Shown here: piece after piece, positions 1-9,100 of the stretch
How positions within the stretch are numbered: position 1 is the stretch's first letter
Layout of the letters: each line of letters opens with the position of its first letter
Assembly (NCBI RefSeq): GCF_900696085.1
Contig: NZ_CAADFC020000022.1
Location: 142,981 to 206,980 of the forward strand
Direction of reading: 5' to 3'
Source: Bradyrhizobium ivorense
Lineage (GTDB): Bacteria; Pseudomonadota; Alphaproteobacteria; Rhizobiales; Xanthobacteraceae
Length of the DNA stretch: 64,000 nt
Notes under the pieces: generated by a model
Database searches by the model: none
The model's input: the letters and a program-made list of their open reading frames with translations, nothing else
What the model was told of the DNA's origin: nothing
Position numbers and translations under genes: made by a program

Positions 1-119
1 CCGGCGGCACGCCGATGAACGCGCCGACCTCCGGCGGCATCCTCGATTCGCTGAAGAAGGCCGACGAGCAGCAGGGCCAGCAGGCACCGAGCGGTCCGCA
101 GGCGCCACGGTCGCAATAA
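1..119 (+). CDS. secG: Preprotein translocase subunit SecG, C-terminal end (5' truncated)
   Basis: The window opens inside a reading frame that ends at a TAA at 117-119. The visible 38 residues are a polar Gly/Pro/Gln-rich tail with the segment SGGILDSLKKADEQQ, as in the low-complexity C-terminus of alphaproteobacterial SecG, the small two-helix subunit of the SecYEG channel. The membrane helices lie outside the window. The assignment leans on the immediately downstream pyrG, because secG-pyrG is a common pair in Bradyrhizobium and relatives. This is known gene order plus a weakly conserved tail, so it is probable rather than certain. Confidence 0.6.
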   Translation, partial: GGTPMNAPTSGGILDSLKKADEQQGQQAPSGPQAPRSQ

Positions 120-286
120 AGCAGGGTGGCCATGCGGGATGCCGCGCTGGCATTCTGCTTCGAGAACCCCCATTAATACTCTGAAATCGCTTCAAATTTA
201 ACGTCACCCACAGCCCGGTCGGTAGTTTGCCGCGGAGAGCCGATTCGTTTTGCGAATCACAGGAAGCGGATTAAAGGTAAAGTCCC

Positions 287-1918
<1,632 letters not shown>

Positions 1919-1926
1919 TCCGGCGC

Positions 1927-2595
1927 TCACGCCGGCACGGTGCAATCCTCGCTGGCCCGGCGCTCGCCGGTAATGCGCGCGACGGATGAATCGTCCGCCG
2001 GCGCGCTATCGCGCGTGATCAGCTTGTATTGCGGCCGCCGCGTCAGCTTGTAGACCGCAGCGGGCGGCACGTTGAGCAGCGCGCGATCGACCAGGGTGGC
2101 GCGCAGGCCGAGCCGGTCGAGAATCGGCCGCGGCACCGGGCAGCGCATCCCGTAGGTGAACTGATAGAACGCGCCGCCGGGACGCAGATAGCTGAATGCG
2201 CCGCTGACGATCGAGATCACCTTGCGCGGCGACATGTTGAGCAGCGGCAGGCCGCTGATCACGGCGCCGACCGGCGATCCCCGGTAGAGCTGCTCCGAGG
2301 CCAGCCGCGCCGCATCCATCCACAGTACGCGCGCGCCGGGAAAGCGCAGCTGCAACAGCCGCATGAAATCCGAGCCGTATTCGATCAGCGTCAGATCCTG
2401 CTGGCGCACGCCGCGCTTCAGCAGCTGATAGGTGAACGCGCCGGTGCCCGGGCCGAGCTCGAGGAGCGGACCGGTCGCAGCCGTGATGTCGCGCGTGATC
2501 AGCTCGGCGAGCGCTGCGCCCGAGGGCGCGATCGCGCCGACGCGGCCGGGCGCCGCCATCCAGGCCGTGAAGAACGAGAGGAAGTCGTGTGCCAT
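1927..2595 (-). CDS. SAM-dependent methyltransferase, phospholipid N-methyltransferase-like
   Basis: A 222-residue cytoplasmic or membrane-peripheral methyltransferase. The SAM-binding motif I is seen as LLELGPGTGAFT near residue 43, followed by LTLIEYGSDF (acidic residue at the end of strand 2) and a motif-III-like LRPGGAFYQFTYG. The N-terminus FFTAWMAAPGRVGAIAPSG is characteristic of the PmtA/rRNA-adenine-dimethylase-like group that includes phosphatidylethanolamine N-methyltransferases. The ATG at 2595 was chosen because a GGGA stretch precedes it; the frame is open further upstream into the kinase gene but without a family match. It lies 92 bases downstream of the histidine kinase on the same strand, so the kinase, regulator and this enzyme could be one transcript. 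The substrate (lipid or otherwise) is not proven. Confidence 0.8.
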   Translation of the reverse strand: MAHDFLSFFTAWMAAPGRVGAIAPSGAALAELITRDITAATGPLLELGPGTGAFTYQLLKRGVRQQDLTLIEYGSDFMRLLQLRFPGARVLWMDAARLASEQLYRGSPVGAVISGLPLLNMSPRKVISIVSGAFSYLRPGGAFYQFTYGMRCPVPRPILDRLGLRATLVDRALLNVPPAAVYKLTRRPQYKLITRDSAPADDSSVARITGERRASEDCTVPA

Positions 2596-2687
2596 TTGCT
2601 TTCCCAGCAAGGTGAGTTCGCGCCCCGATTCCAGTGCGGGGCGTGAGCTGTTTTGCGGGAGCTGGATTGCAGCAACATTGCGCGGTG

Positions 2688-4067
2688 TCACGCCACGATC
2701 GGCGCCGGCGGCAGCGTCAGGCGGAAGCACGCGCCGCCGTTCGGCCCGTCGAGCACGGAGACGTGACCGCCATGCAGTCTTGCGATCTCGCGCACCATGT
2801 TGAGGCCGAGGCCGGCGCCGCGATCGAGCGGCTTCAGCCGGTAGAACGGATCGAAGATCTGCGCGCGCTGCTCCGGCGGAATGCCGTCGCCTTCGTCCGT
2901 GACGTCGATGGTCGCGGCGCTGCCGACATGGATGGTGATGGTGCCGCGGCGGCCGCCATGCTGGATCGCGTTCTGCACCAGATTGGTCAGCGCGCGCTCC
3001 AGCGCGGCGCGGTCGCCTGTCGTCTCGACACGTTCGGTCGCAGTCTCCAGCGACAATTCGTAACCGGCGGCGATCGCCAGCGGCGCGAGATCGGCGGCAA
3101 CGCCGCGCGCGACCGCGACGAGGTCGACGCGGACAAACGGGTTGCGGCACTGGTCGAAGCGCTGGATGTCGAGCAGCTGCTCGGCGAGCGTCGCGAGGCG
3201 GGCCGCGTCCTCGAGCAGATGGGTCTTTTCGGGGCTCGGCGGCAGCGATTCCAGCCGCGTGTTGAGGATCGCGATCGGCGTGCGCAATTCATGCGCTGCA
3301 TCGGCGACGAAGCGCTGGTGCCGCGAATAACCGTCGTCGAGCCGCTTCAGCGCGTCGTTGATGGCGGTCACCATCGGCACCACTTCGAGCGGCAGATGAT
3401 CTGCGGACAGCCGGCTGCCGCGCTGGCGGAAATCGATCCGGCGCGCCTGATCGGCCGTGGTGGCAAGGCCGGCGAAGGCGCGCTTGATCACCATCGGCGT
3501 CGCCACGAAGGTCGCCGCGGCCATCAGCAAGAGGCCGGGCACGGTGACGGCGAGGAAGGTCAGCGAGGCCGTGAACAGCGCCTTGGCGCCGAGCATCCGG
3601 CCCTGGGTGGCGGTCACGATCTGAACGTTGCCGGCGTCGGTGTTGACGCGCTTCAGGCGCGCCGGCGGCTTGCGCGGGTCGTCCTCGAACATCTGCCAGC
3701 CGAGCCGCGCCTGGCTGATATGGTCGAGCGCAGCGCCGAGGTTTGCAAACTCGTCGGGCACCCTGCCTTCGGACAGCGTGTTGCCCTGGCGGTCGCGCAC
3801 GATGAACCAGAGATCGGGGGCTTCCTCGCGCAGCTGCTTCAGCGCCGCCGTCGGGCGCAGCACCAGTCTGCCGTCGGCCTCGCGCCCGAGCGACCATTGC
3901 ACGACGTCGATGACGCGGTCCTCGTCGCGGTTGATCACCGGCAGGCCGCAGGTCCACAGCGCACCGACCACCAGCGCGATGATGGCGGCCAGCAGCGCGG
4001 CCTGCAGCGTCACCAGCCGCCAGCTCAGCTTGGTGCGCAGACAATAGTGATCGGCGATCTCGCTCAT
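2688..4067 (-). CDS. Two-component sensor histidine kinase
   Basis: A 459-residue inner-membrane sensor kinase. One transmembrane segment lies at about residues 17-40 and a second at about 163-195, enclosing a periplasmic sensor region of about 120 residues without a recognised fold. A HAMP-like linker follows. The phosphoacceptor H-box is AAHELRTPIAIL with the histidine at residue 259. The ATPase domain shows an N-box (LVQNAIQHG), G1 (DEGDGIPPEQ) and G2 (GAGLGLNMVREI). Its start lies 19 bases after the stop of the upstream response regulator gene, so the pair is almost certainly co-transcribed and the two proteins are cognate partners. The signal sensed cannot be read from the sequence. Confidence 0.93.
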   Translation of the reverse strand: MSEIADHYCLRTKLSWRLVTLQAALLAAIIALVVGALWTCGLPVINRDEDRVIDVVQWSLGREADGRLVLRPTAALKQLREEAPDLWFIVRDRQGNTLSEGRVPDEFANLGAALDHISQARLGWQMFEDDPRKPPARLKRVNTDAGNVQIVTATQGRMLGAKALFTASLTFLAVTVPGLLLMAAATFVATPMVIKRAFAGLATTADQARRIDFRQRGSRLSADHLPLEVVPMVTAINDALKRLDDGYSRHQRFVADAAHELRTPIAILNTRLESLPPSPEKTHLLEDAARLATLAEQLLDIQRFDQCRNPFVRVDLVAVARGVAADLAPLAIAAGYELSLETATERVETTGDRAALERALTNLVQNAIQHGGRRGTITIHVGSAATIDVTDEGDGIPPEQRAQIFDPFYRLKPLDRGAGLGLNMVREIARLHGGHVSVLDGPNGGACFRLTLPPAPIVA

Positions 4068-4086
4068 AAGGTAAGCACCGCTTCGC

Positions 4087-4761
4087 TCATGATACCTGCT
4101 TCAGGAGATAGCCGACGCCGCGGATGCTGTGGATCTCGATCCCGGCGTCATTGTCGGCGAGCTTGCGCCGCAGGCGCGAGACATGGGCGTCGAGCGCGTT
4201 CGACTGGATCTCGTCGTCGAAAGTGTAGACCGCTTCCTCCAGCGTCGCGCGCAACACGGTGCGGCCCATGCGGCGCAGCAGTGCCTCCAGCACCAAGAGC
4301 TCGCGCCGCGGCAGGTCGAGCGGCCGGCCGTCGACGCTGACCTCGCGATGGCTGCAATCGAACGCGACGCGGCCGGCCTTGATGATTTCGAGCTGCAGCC
4401 CGGCGGGGCGGCGCAGCACGGCGCGCAGCCGCGCCAGCAATTCCTCGACCGCGAACGGCTTTGCCAGATAGTCGTCGGCGCCGCTGTCGAGGCCGATGAT
4501 GCGGTCGGCGAGGTCGCCGCGCGCGGTCAGCACGATGATCGGCACGCCGTCGGCCCGGGCCCGCAGCTTTGGGATCAGGGCCAGCCCGTCGCCGTCGGGC
4601 AGTTGGCGGTCGAGCAGCACCGCGGCATGCACGTCGGCGGAAATCGCCTCTTCGGCCTCGGCAAGGGTCGGCACATGGTCGACCACCATGTCGTAGCCCT
4701 TGAGCGCCTGTGACAATGCCGCCGCCATTTCGACCTCGTCTTCCACCAGCAAAATCCGCAT
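4087..4761 (-). CDS. OmpR/PhoB-family response regulator
   Basis: A 224-residue DNA-binding response regulator. The receiver domain (1-115) has the acidic pocket EDE at 7-9, the phosphoacceptor Asp51 in LLDRQLPDGDG, Thr79 and Lys101 in LAKPF. A winged-helix domain fills the C-terminal half, with the family-typical SNALDAHVSRLRRKL recognition region and the IRGVGYLL wing. It is the promoter-proximal gene of the minus-strand unit with the histidine kinase. The divergent gene on the other side is a NIPSNAP-like protein about 180 bases away, so that intergenic stretch probably carries both promoters. Confidence 0.95.
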   Translation of the reverse strand: MRILLVEDEVEMAAALSQALKGYDMVVDHVPTLAEAEEAISADVHAAVLLDRQLPDGDGLALIPKLRARADGVPIIVLTARGDLADRIIGLDSGADDYLAKPFAVEELLARLRAVLRRPAGLQLEIIKAGRVAFDCSHREVSVDGRPLDLPRRELLVLEALLRRMGRTVLRATLEEAVYTFDDEIQSNALDAHVSRLRRKLADNDAGIEIHSIRGVGYLLKQVS

Positions 4762-4941
4762 GTTGTTCGCGATCCAGTCCTCGCAGGTCTCAAACGGTCG
4801 GTTCTAGCGCCATCAACATTGCAGCAACATTGCGAGAATGGCGCTGACGGGGCGGGCAGGGGTGCCATGTTGTCACCCCTCAAGACAGGGGGGAACCCGC
4901 TCGCTATAACCGCCCGCGCCAACGATATGGGAGGACCGCCA

Positions 4942-5268
4942 ATGATCTACGAGACCCGCGTCTACCGCTGCCTGCCGGGCCGGCTGCCGGCGCTGCTGAA
5001 GCGTTTTGAGACCATTACGCTGAAGCTGTGGGACAAGCACGGCATCAGGCAGGCCGGCTTCTTCACGACGCTGGTCGGCGAATCCAACCAGGAACTGACC
5101 TATCTGCTGGCCTGGGAATCGCTCGCCGAGCGCGAGAAGAAATGGACCGCGTTCCAGACCGACCCGGAATGGATCACCGCACGCGCCAAGACCGAGGAGG
5201 ACGGCCAGATCGTTCTCAACATCGTCAACCAGCTCCTGGTGCCGACGGCGTTCTCGTCGGTGAAGTGA
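4942..5268 (+). CDS. NIPSNAP family protein
   Basis: A 108-residue protein of the ferredoxin-like alpha/beta-barrel NIPSNAP group. The diagnostic opening IYETRVYRCLPGRLPALLKR is followed by a mid-protein LTYLLAWESLAERE and a C-terminal segment typical of the family. Members are small soluble proteins of mostly unknown function, some annotated as dimeric. The ATG at 4942 has a strong GGGAGGA ribosome site six bases upstream; the frame is open upstream but that part is not family-like. It is divergently arranged with the response regulator gene and stands alone on its strand. Confidence 0.85.
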   Translation: MIYETRVYRCLPGRLPALLKRFETITLKLWDKHGIRQAGFFTTLVGESNQELTYLLAWESLAEREKKWTAFQTDPEWITARAKTEEDGQIVLNIVNQLLVPTAFSSVK

Positions 5269-5298
5269 GCTGACGCCGGAGCATTGGGGCTCTATCCC

Positions 5299-5378
5299 CG
5301 TCATTGCGAGCGAAGCGAAGCAATCCATCGCGCCGCATATGCCGCACGATGGATTGCTTCGCTGCGCTCGCAATGACG
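5299..5378. repeat. Palindromic intergenic repeat, 'CGTCATTGCGAGCG' family, copy 1
   Basis: Imperfect 80-base inverted repeat whose arms begin CGTCATTGCGAGCG and end CGCTCGCAATGACG, with inner arms AAGCAATCCAT and ATGGATTGCTTC around a short CG-rich centre. A second copy with some decay is at 23913-23998. Elements of this kind are very common between genes in Bradyrhizobium. Here it separates the NIPSNAP gene from the convergent PAAR-like gene and could also act as a transcription-attenuating hairpin. Confidence 0.85.
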
Positions 5379-5395
5379 AGAGGCGGGTAACGGAG

Positions 5396-5734
5396 CTATT
5401 GCGGGCAGCCCGAGGTCTGGTCGCCTTCACGGACCATCGGCTTGCCGTTGATGAAGACGCCGTGGCTGCCCGAGGTGGTCTTGCCGCCGCAATGGGTGCG
5501 GTCGCCGATCACGGCCGCCGGCTTGCCGTTGATCAGGACGTTGGGCACGCCTTCGATCAGCGGGCCGCCATTGCTGGTGGTGTCGCCGCTGCGCGCGGCC
5601 GGCTTGCCGTTGACGATAACGCCGGTGGCGCCGCTGGTGACGACGCCGGGCTGCTGGCTGCTCGCCTGTCCGTAGGCCAGGCCCGGCAGTGTGGACAGGC
5701 CGGCCAAAACTCCGATCACAAGCGCCATGCGCAT
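5396..5734 (-). CDS. Exported protein with three PAAR-like motifs
   Basis: A 112-residue protein with an N-terminal signal peptide (MRMALVIGVLAGLSTLPGLA, then YGQA as a likely cleavage site). The mature part contains three copies of a motif of the form INGKPxxxxGDxT (VNGKPAARSGDTT, INGKPAAVIGDRT, INGKPMVREGDQT), two followed by GG or Cys-rich turns. This is the signature of the PAAR-repeat family that tips type VI secretion spikes. Known spike PAAR proteins usually lack a Sec signal, so a periplasmic or secreted role is inferred. ATG 5734 is preceded by GAGG; ATG 5728 is an alternative. No VgrG or other type VI gene is seen nearby. Confidence 0.75.
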   Translation of the reverse strand: MRMALVIGVLAGLSTLPGLAYGQASSQQPGVVTSGATGVIVNGKPAARSGDTTSNGGPLIEGVPNVLINGKPAAVIGDRTHCGGKTTSGSHGVFINGKPMVREGDQTSGCPQ

Positions 5735-5899
5735 GGGTGCCTCATTGCATCTGTTCCCGGTCAGTCTATAGGGGCTGATAGGGCAGGATTGTGATAGCAC
5801 GGACCGGCCCACGGCGTCAGCGCAACCCCCTCAAGCGGTGGGATGGCTTGATCCATCACGCACCGGATTGCATGGTCGCCCGCGAAAGGATGCAGCATT

Positions 5900-6757
5900 T
5901 TGACCAGTCACGTTTCCGCGCAGGCCACAGCGCCCGTCGTCGCCGTTGGATCGGTGCAGTTCGGCAACCATTTGCCGCTCCAGATCATCGCCGGCCCCTG
6001 CCAGCTCGAGAGCCGCGCCCATGCGCTCGAGGTGGCCTCGGCGCTCAAGGACATCGCCGGACGGCTCAAAGTCGGGCTAGTCTACAAGACCTCGTTCGAC
6101 AAGGCCAACCGCACCAGCGCCTCGGCGGCACGCGGCATCGGGCTTGCGCAGGCGCTGCCGATCTTCGCCGAGATCCGCTCCTCGCTCGGGCTGCCTGTGC
6201 TGACCGACGTGCATGAGGCGAGCCAGTGCGCTGATGTCGCGCAGGCGGTCGACGTGCTGCAGATTCCGGCCTTCCTGTGCCGGCAGACCGATTTGCTGCT
6301 GGCGGCGGCCGCGACCGGCAAGGTCGTCAACGTCAAGAAGGGCCAGTTCCTGGCGCCCTGGGACATGGCGAATGTGGTGACGAAAATCACCGGCGCCGGC
6401 AACGCCAATGTGCTGGTCACCGAGCGCGGCGCCTCGTTCGGCTACAACACGCTGGTCTCGGACATGCGCGCGCTGCCGATCCTGGCGCGCACCACCGGCG
6501 CGCCCGTGATCTTCGACGCCACCCATTCGGTACAGCAGCCCGGCGGCAAGGGCACCTCGTCCGGCGGCGAGCGCGAGTTCGTCCCGGTGCTGGCGCGCGC
6601 CGCGGTCGCGGTCGGGGTTGCCGGCGTGTTCATCGAGACCCATCCCGATCCCGATCATGCGCCGTCCGATGGCCCCAACATGGTGCCGCTGCGTGATTTC
6701 GAATCCCTGGTCAAGCGGCTGATGGATTTCGATTCGCTCGCCAAGACGATGGCCTGA
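5900..6757 (+). CDS. kdsA: 3-deoxy-8-phosphooctulonate synthase (KDO-8-phosphate synthase)
   Basis: Condenses arabinose-5-phosphate with phosphoenolpyruvate to KDO-8-phosphate, the committed step of the KDO sugar of lipopolysaccharide. The 285-residue product shows the family signatures IIAGPCQLES near residue 30, YKTSFDKANRTS, KKGQFLAPWDM and FDATHSVQQPGG, in the order expected for the TIM barrel. The start is taken as TTG at 5900, with GAAAGGA about ten bases before it; no in-frame ATG precedes the conserved core. It is followed after 16 bases by the MFS gene, which may be co-transcribed. This lies in the usual alphaproteobacterial pyrG-kdsA-eno neighbourhood. Confidence 0.97.
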   Translation: MTSHVSAQATAPVVAVGSVQFGNHLPLQIIAGPCQLESRAHALEVASALKDIAGRLKVGLVYKTSFDKANRTSASAARGIGLAQALPIFAEIRSSLGLPVLTDVHEASQCADVAQAVDVLQIPAFLCRQTDLLLAAAATGKVVNVKKGQFLAPWDMANVVTKITGAGNANVLVTERGASFGYNTLVSDMRALPILARTTGAPVIFDATHSVQQPGGKGTSSGGEREFVPVLARAAVAVGVAGVFIETHPDPDHAPSDGPNMVPLRDFESLVKRLMDFDSLAKTMA

Positions 6758-6773
6758 CGCGGCGGATCCGGAC

Positions 6774-7982
6774 ATGACCGCAACGAGCGGCATGCCGCCG
6801 GCCCTCAATGTCATCACGCTGGCGACGTTCGCGGCGAGCCTGTCGGTGCGCGCGCTCGATCCGGTGCTGCCGCATGTCGCCGACGATTTTTCCGTCAGCA
6901 TCGCGACCGCGGCGAGCTTTGCCGCGGTGTTCGCCTTCACCTTCGCAGCGGTCCAGCCGGCAATCGGCGCCGCCGCGGACCTGTTCGGCAAGGCGCGGCT
7001 GATGACGATCTGCCTCGCGCTGCTCGGCCTCGCCAATATTCTGGGCGCGCTCTCGACCTCGTTCCCGATGCTGTTCGTGACCCGGATTCTCGCCGGCATC
7101 GGCTCCGGCGGCGTGTTTCCGGTGGCGCTGTCGCTGACCTCCGATCTGGTCGGCCCGGAGAAACGGCAACTGGCGATCGGGCGGACGCTGGCGGGCTCGA
7201 TGACCGGCAATCTGCTCGGTGCGACGGCGTCAGGCCTGATCGGCGATCTGCTCGGCTGGCGCGGCGTGCTCGCGGTGCTCGGCGCGCTCGTCATCATCGT
7301 CGCGCTTGCGGTGGCGGCCGGCTTCCGCGGCGCTGCGCTGAACCGTCCGCCGCGGACCAGCCTGAAGGCACTTCGCCACGGCTATCGCACCATCTTCACC
7401 AACCCCAATGCGCGGATCTGCTATTCGGCGGTGTTCGTCGAAGGCTGCTGCGTGCTCGGGCTGTTTCCGTTCATCGCCTCGTTCCTGTTCGAGCTCGGCG
7501 AGACCTCGCTGTCGATCGCCGGCATCGTGATCGCCGGCTTTGCGATCGGCGGCTTGCTCTACACCCTGACGGTGGCCCGTCTGCTGCCGTGGCTCGGCGT
7601 CCGCGGCATGATGATCGCGGGTGCGACGCTGGTCGCGATCCAGCTCGTCGGTGTCGCGTTTGGGCCGCTCTGGAAGCTGCAGATGGCGGGCCTGCTGGTC
7701 ATGGGCCTCGGCTTCTACATGATCCATGGCTGCCTGCAGGTGTTCGCCAGCGAGCTCTCGGTCGAAGCCCGCGCCACCGCGCTGTCGCTGCATTCTTTCT
7801 TCTTTTTCATGGGCCAGACCGTCGGCCCGATCGCCTACGGTTTCGGCCTGCAGCACGCCGGCAAGACGCCGACGCTGGTCTCGGCCGCCGCCGTGATGGT
7901 CGTGCTCGGCTTTGTCTGCGCGAAATATTTGAAGCAGCGCCGTCCGGCCGATGCCGACGCACGGCCCGACGTAGAACCTTAA
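6774..7982 (+). CDS. Major facilitator superfamily transporter
   Basis: A 402-residue inner-membrane protein with about 12 hydrophobic helices. The first-half MFS loop is visible as AAADLFGKARLM between helices 2 and 3, and helix 4 carries RILAGIGSGGVFP. The second half keeps GLLYTLTVARLLPWLGVRG. The overall style resembles drug- or sugar-efflux members (DHA1-like group) rather than the anion symporters. It starts 16 bases after kdsA, suggesting translational proximity but not a shared function. The substrate is unknown. Confidence 0.85.
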   Translation: MTATSGMPPALNVITLATFAASLSVRALDPVLPHVADDFSVSIATAASFAAVFAFTFAAVQPAIGAAADLFGKARLMTICLALLGLANILGALSTSFPMLFVTRILAGIGSGGVFPVALSLTSDLVGPEKRQLAIGRTLAGSMTGNLLGATASGLIGDLLGWRGVLAVLGALVIIVALAVAAGFRGAALNRPPRTSLKALRHGYRTIFTNPNARICYSAVFVEGCCVLGLFPFIASFLFELGETSLSIAGIVIAGFAIGGLLYTLTVARLLPWLGVRGMMIAGATLVAIQLVGVAFGPLWKLQMAGLLVMGLGFYMIHGCLQVFASELSVEARATALSLHSFFFFMGQTVGPIAYGFGLQHAGKTPTLVSAAAVMVVLGFVCAKYLKQRRPADADARPDVEP

Positions 7983-8089
7983 GCGATCCCGCACGCGCGT
8001 AGCTGCGCTGGTGTGTCGCATCCGACCGCTCCAAACATCTCGAATTCAGCGCTAATGTTCCGCCGTCGAGCTATCGCGCGGAGCCGATC

Positions 8090-8350
8090 ATGGCTTCAAG
8101 GATGTCTTCGGGCACTGTCGCGTTGCTGCTGGTCGGAGCAACAGTGCTTCTGATCGCCTTGATCGCAAGCCGGCCACCTGCGTGGATCCTGCTGCTGCTA
8201 GGATCCCTCGCGCTGGCTGTGCTGTATATCGTGGCAAGGTCAAGGTCGCGTTACGATCCGCTCGATCAGCGCTTCGGCAGCTGCATCCCACCGATCTCCA
8301 GACCGAAGACCGGCGGCGGCGATGGCTCCGATCACAGCAGCGACGGCTAA
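8090..8350 (+). CDS. Small two-helix membrane protein, unknown function
   Basis: An 86-residue protein with two predicted transmembrane helices, about residues 9-27 (VALLLVGATVLLIALIAS) and 31-49 (WILLLLGSLALAVLYIVA), followed by a polar C-terminal tail rich in Gly, Asp and Ser. The ATG has a GGAG site nine bases upstream. It stands alone between the MFS gene and the VOC gene. No family is recognised. The hydrophobic pattern and ribosome site favour a real gene, but a chance frame cannot be excluded. Confidence 0.5.
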   Translation: MASRMSSGTVALLLVGATVLLIALIASRPPAWILLLLGSLALAVLYIVARSRSRYDPLDQRFGSCIPPISRPKTGGGDGSDHSSDG

Positions 8351-8477
8351 CATCCATCAGATGCCCCGCCTACCGCTCCAGGGAGCGAGCTGGTAACCTT
8401 GCGCTCGCGAAGGGGGAAGGCGTCGGCGGTTTAGCCGGTGCAGCCAAGCCGGCACGGCCGAGCGCGGGAGCGATGCG

Positions 8478-8918
8478 ATGATACTCAGTCCGGATCATGT
8501 GACGATCGCGGTGGCGGACGCAGGCCGGGCGATCGAATTCTTCGCGCTCCTTGGCTTCAGAAAAACTCACGTCGCGACCATCGACGGTGGCATTCCCGCG
8601 AAGTACATGGGTATGCCGAACATGAAGGCGCAGCACATCACCCTCGCACTCGAAGGAGCGGAGTCTCCTTTCGAAATCCAGCTGCTCGAGTTCGACCTGC
8701 CGCAAGGGACCGATGCGGGTGTGCATCCTACTAACCTGCGAAAGCTTGGCTTCAATCACCTCGCGTTCCGCGTCGATGACATTGAAGCGGCCACTGCGCA
8801 CCTTGTGGCCAACGGTGTCACCATGCTGAGCGACGAGATGGACTACATCTCGAGAAAGCTCCGGCTGTTCGAGGGTCCCGAAGGCATCACCTTCGAGCTG
8901 GTCCAGCGGGACGCTTAG
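8478..8918 (+). CDS. VOC-superfamily (glyoxalase/bleomycin-resistance fold) protein
   Basis: A 146-residue vicinal-oxygen-chelate protein made of two beta-alpha-beta-beta-beta modules. It opens SPDHVTIAVADAGRAIEFF, has the second-module start FNHLAFRVDDIEAATAHL, and ends LRLFEGPEGITFELVQR, with candidate metal ligands His in the first strand, His in NHLAF and Glu in FELVQ. Family members include glyoxalases, dioxygenases and epimerases; nothing here fixes the reaction. It is a single gene preceded by GGGAGCGATGCG. Confidence 0.8.
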   Translation: MILSPDHVTIAVADAGRAIEFFALLGFRKTHVATIDGGIPAKYMGMPNMKAQHITLALEGAESPFEIQLLEFDLPQGTDAGVHPTNLRKLGFNHLAFRVDDIEAATAHLVANGVTMLSDEMDYISRKLRLFEGPEGITFELVQRDA

Positions 8919-9100
8919 ACGCTTCTCGCTGGTGCGTTTTGCGGCTGCCATGGCGGACAAGCCTTCAAGCTGCCCAGCCCTTGATGCGCAAGCCTTGATC
9001 CTGATCAAGCATCGCTGCGCGGCGATTGCTCAACTCGATGCCCTTCGACCAAGGATGGTTGCTGCGACGCAGCAGAGGCGGGCAGTGAACCGCGCGACGG

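Noticed and set aside
120..286. AT-richer stretch before pyrG considered as a riboswitch or attenuator
   Set aside because: No conserved RNA motif or terminator recognised; treated as an ordinary leader.
1920..1935. CCGGCG-CTCA-CGCCGG hairpin between pyrG and the methyltransferase gene
   Set aside because: Six-base stem without a T-run; too weak to call a terminator.
2634..4340. 568-codon plus-strand frame opposite the histidine kinase
   Set aside because: Same reason: composition typical of antisense frames of a high-GC gene; the kinase has full motifs.
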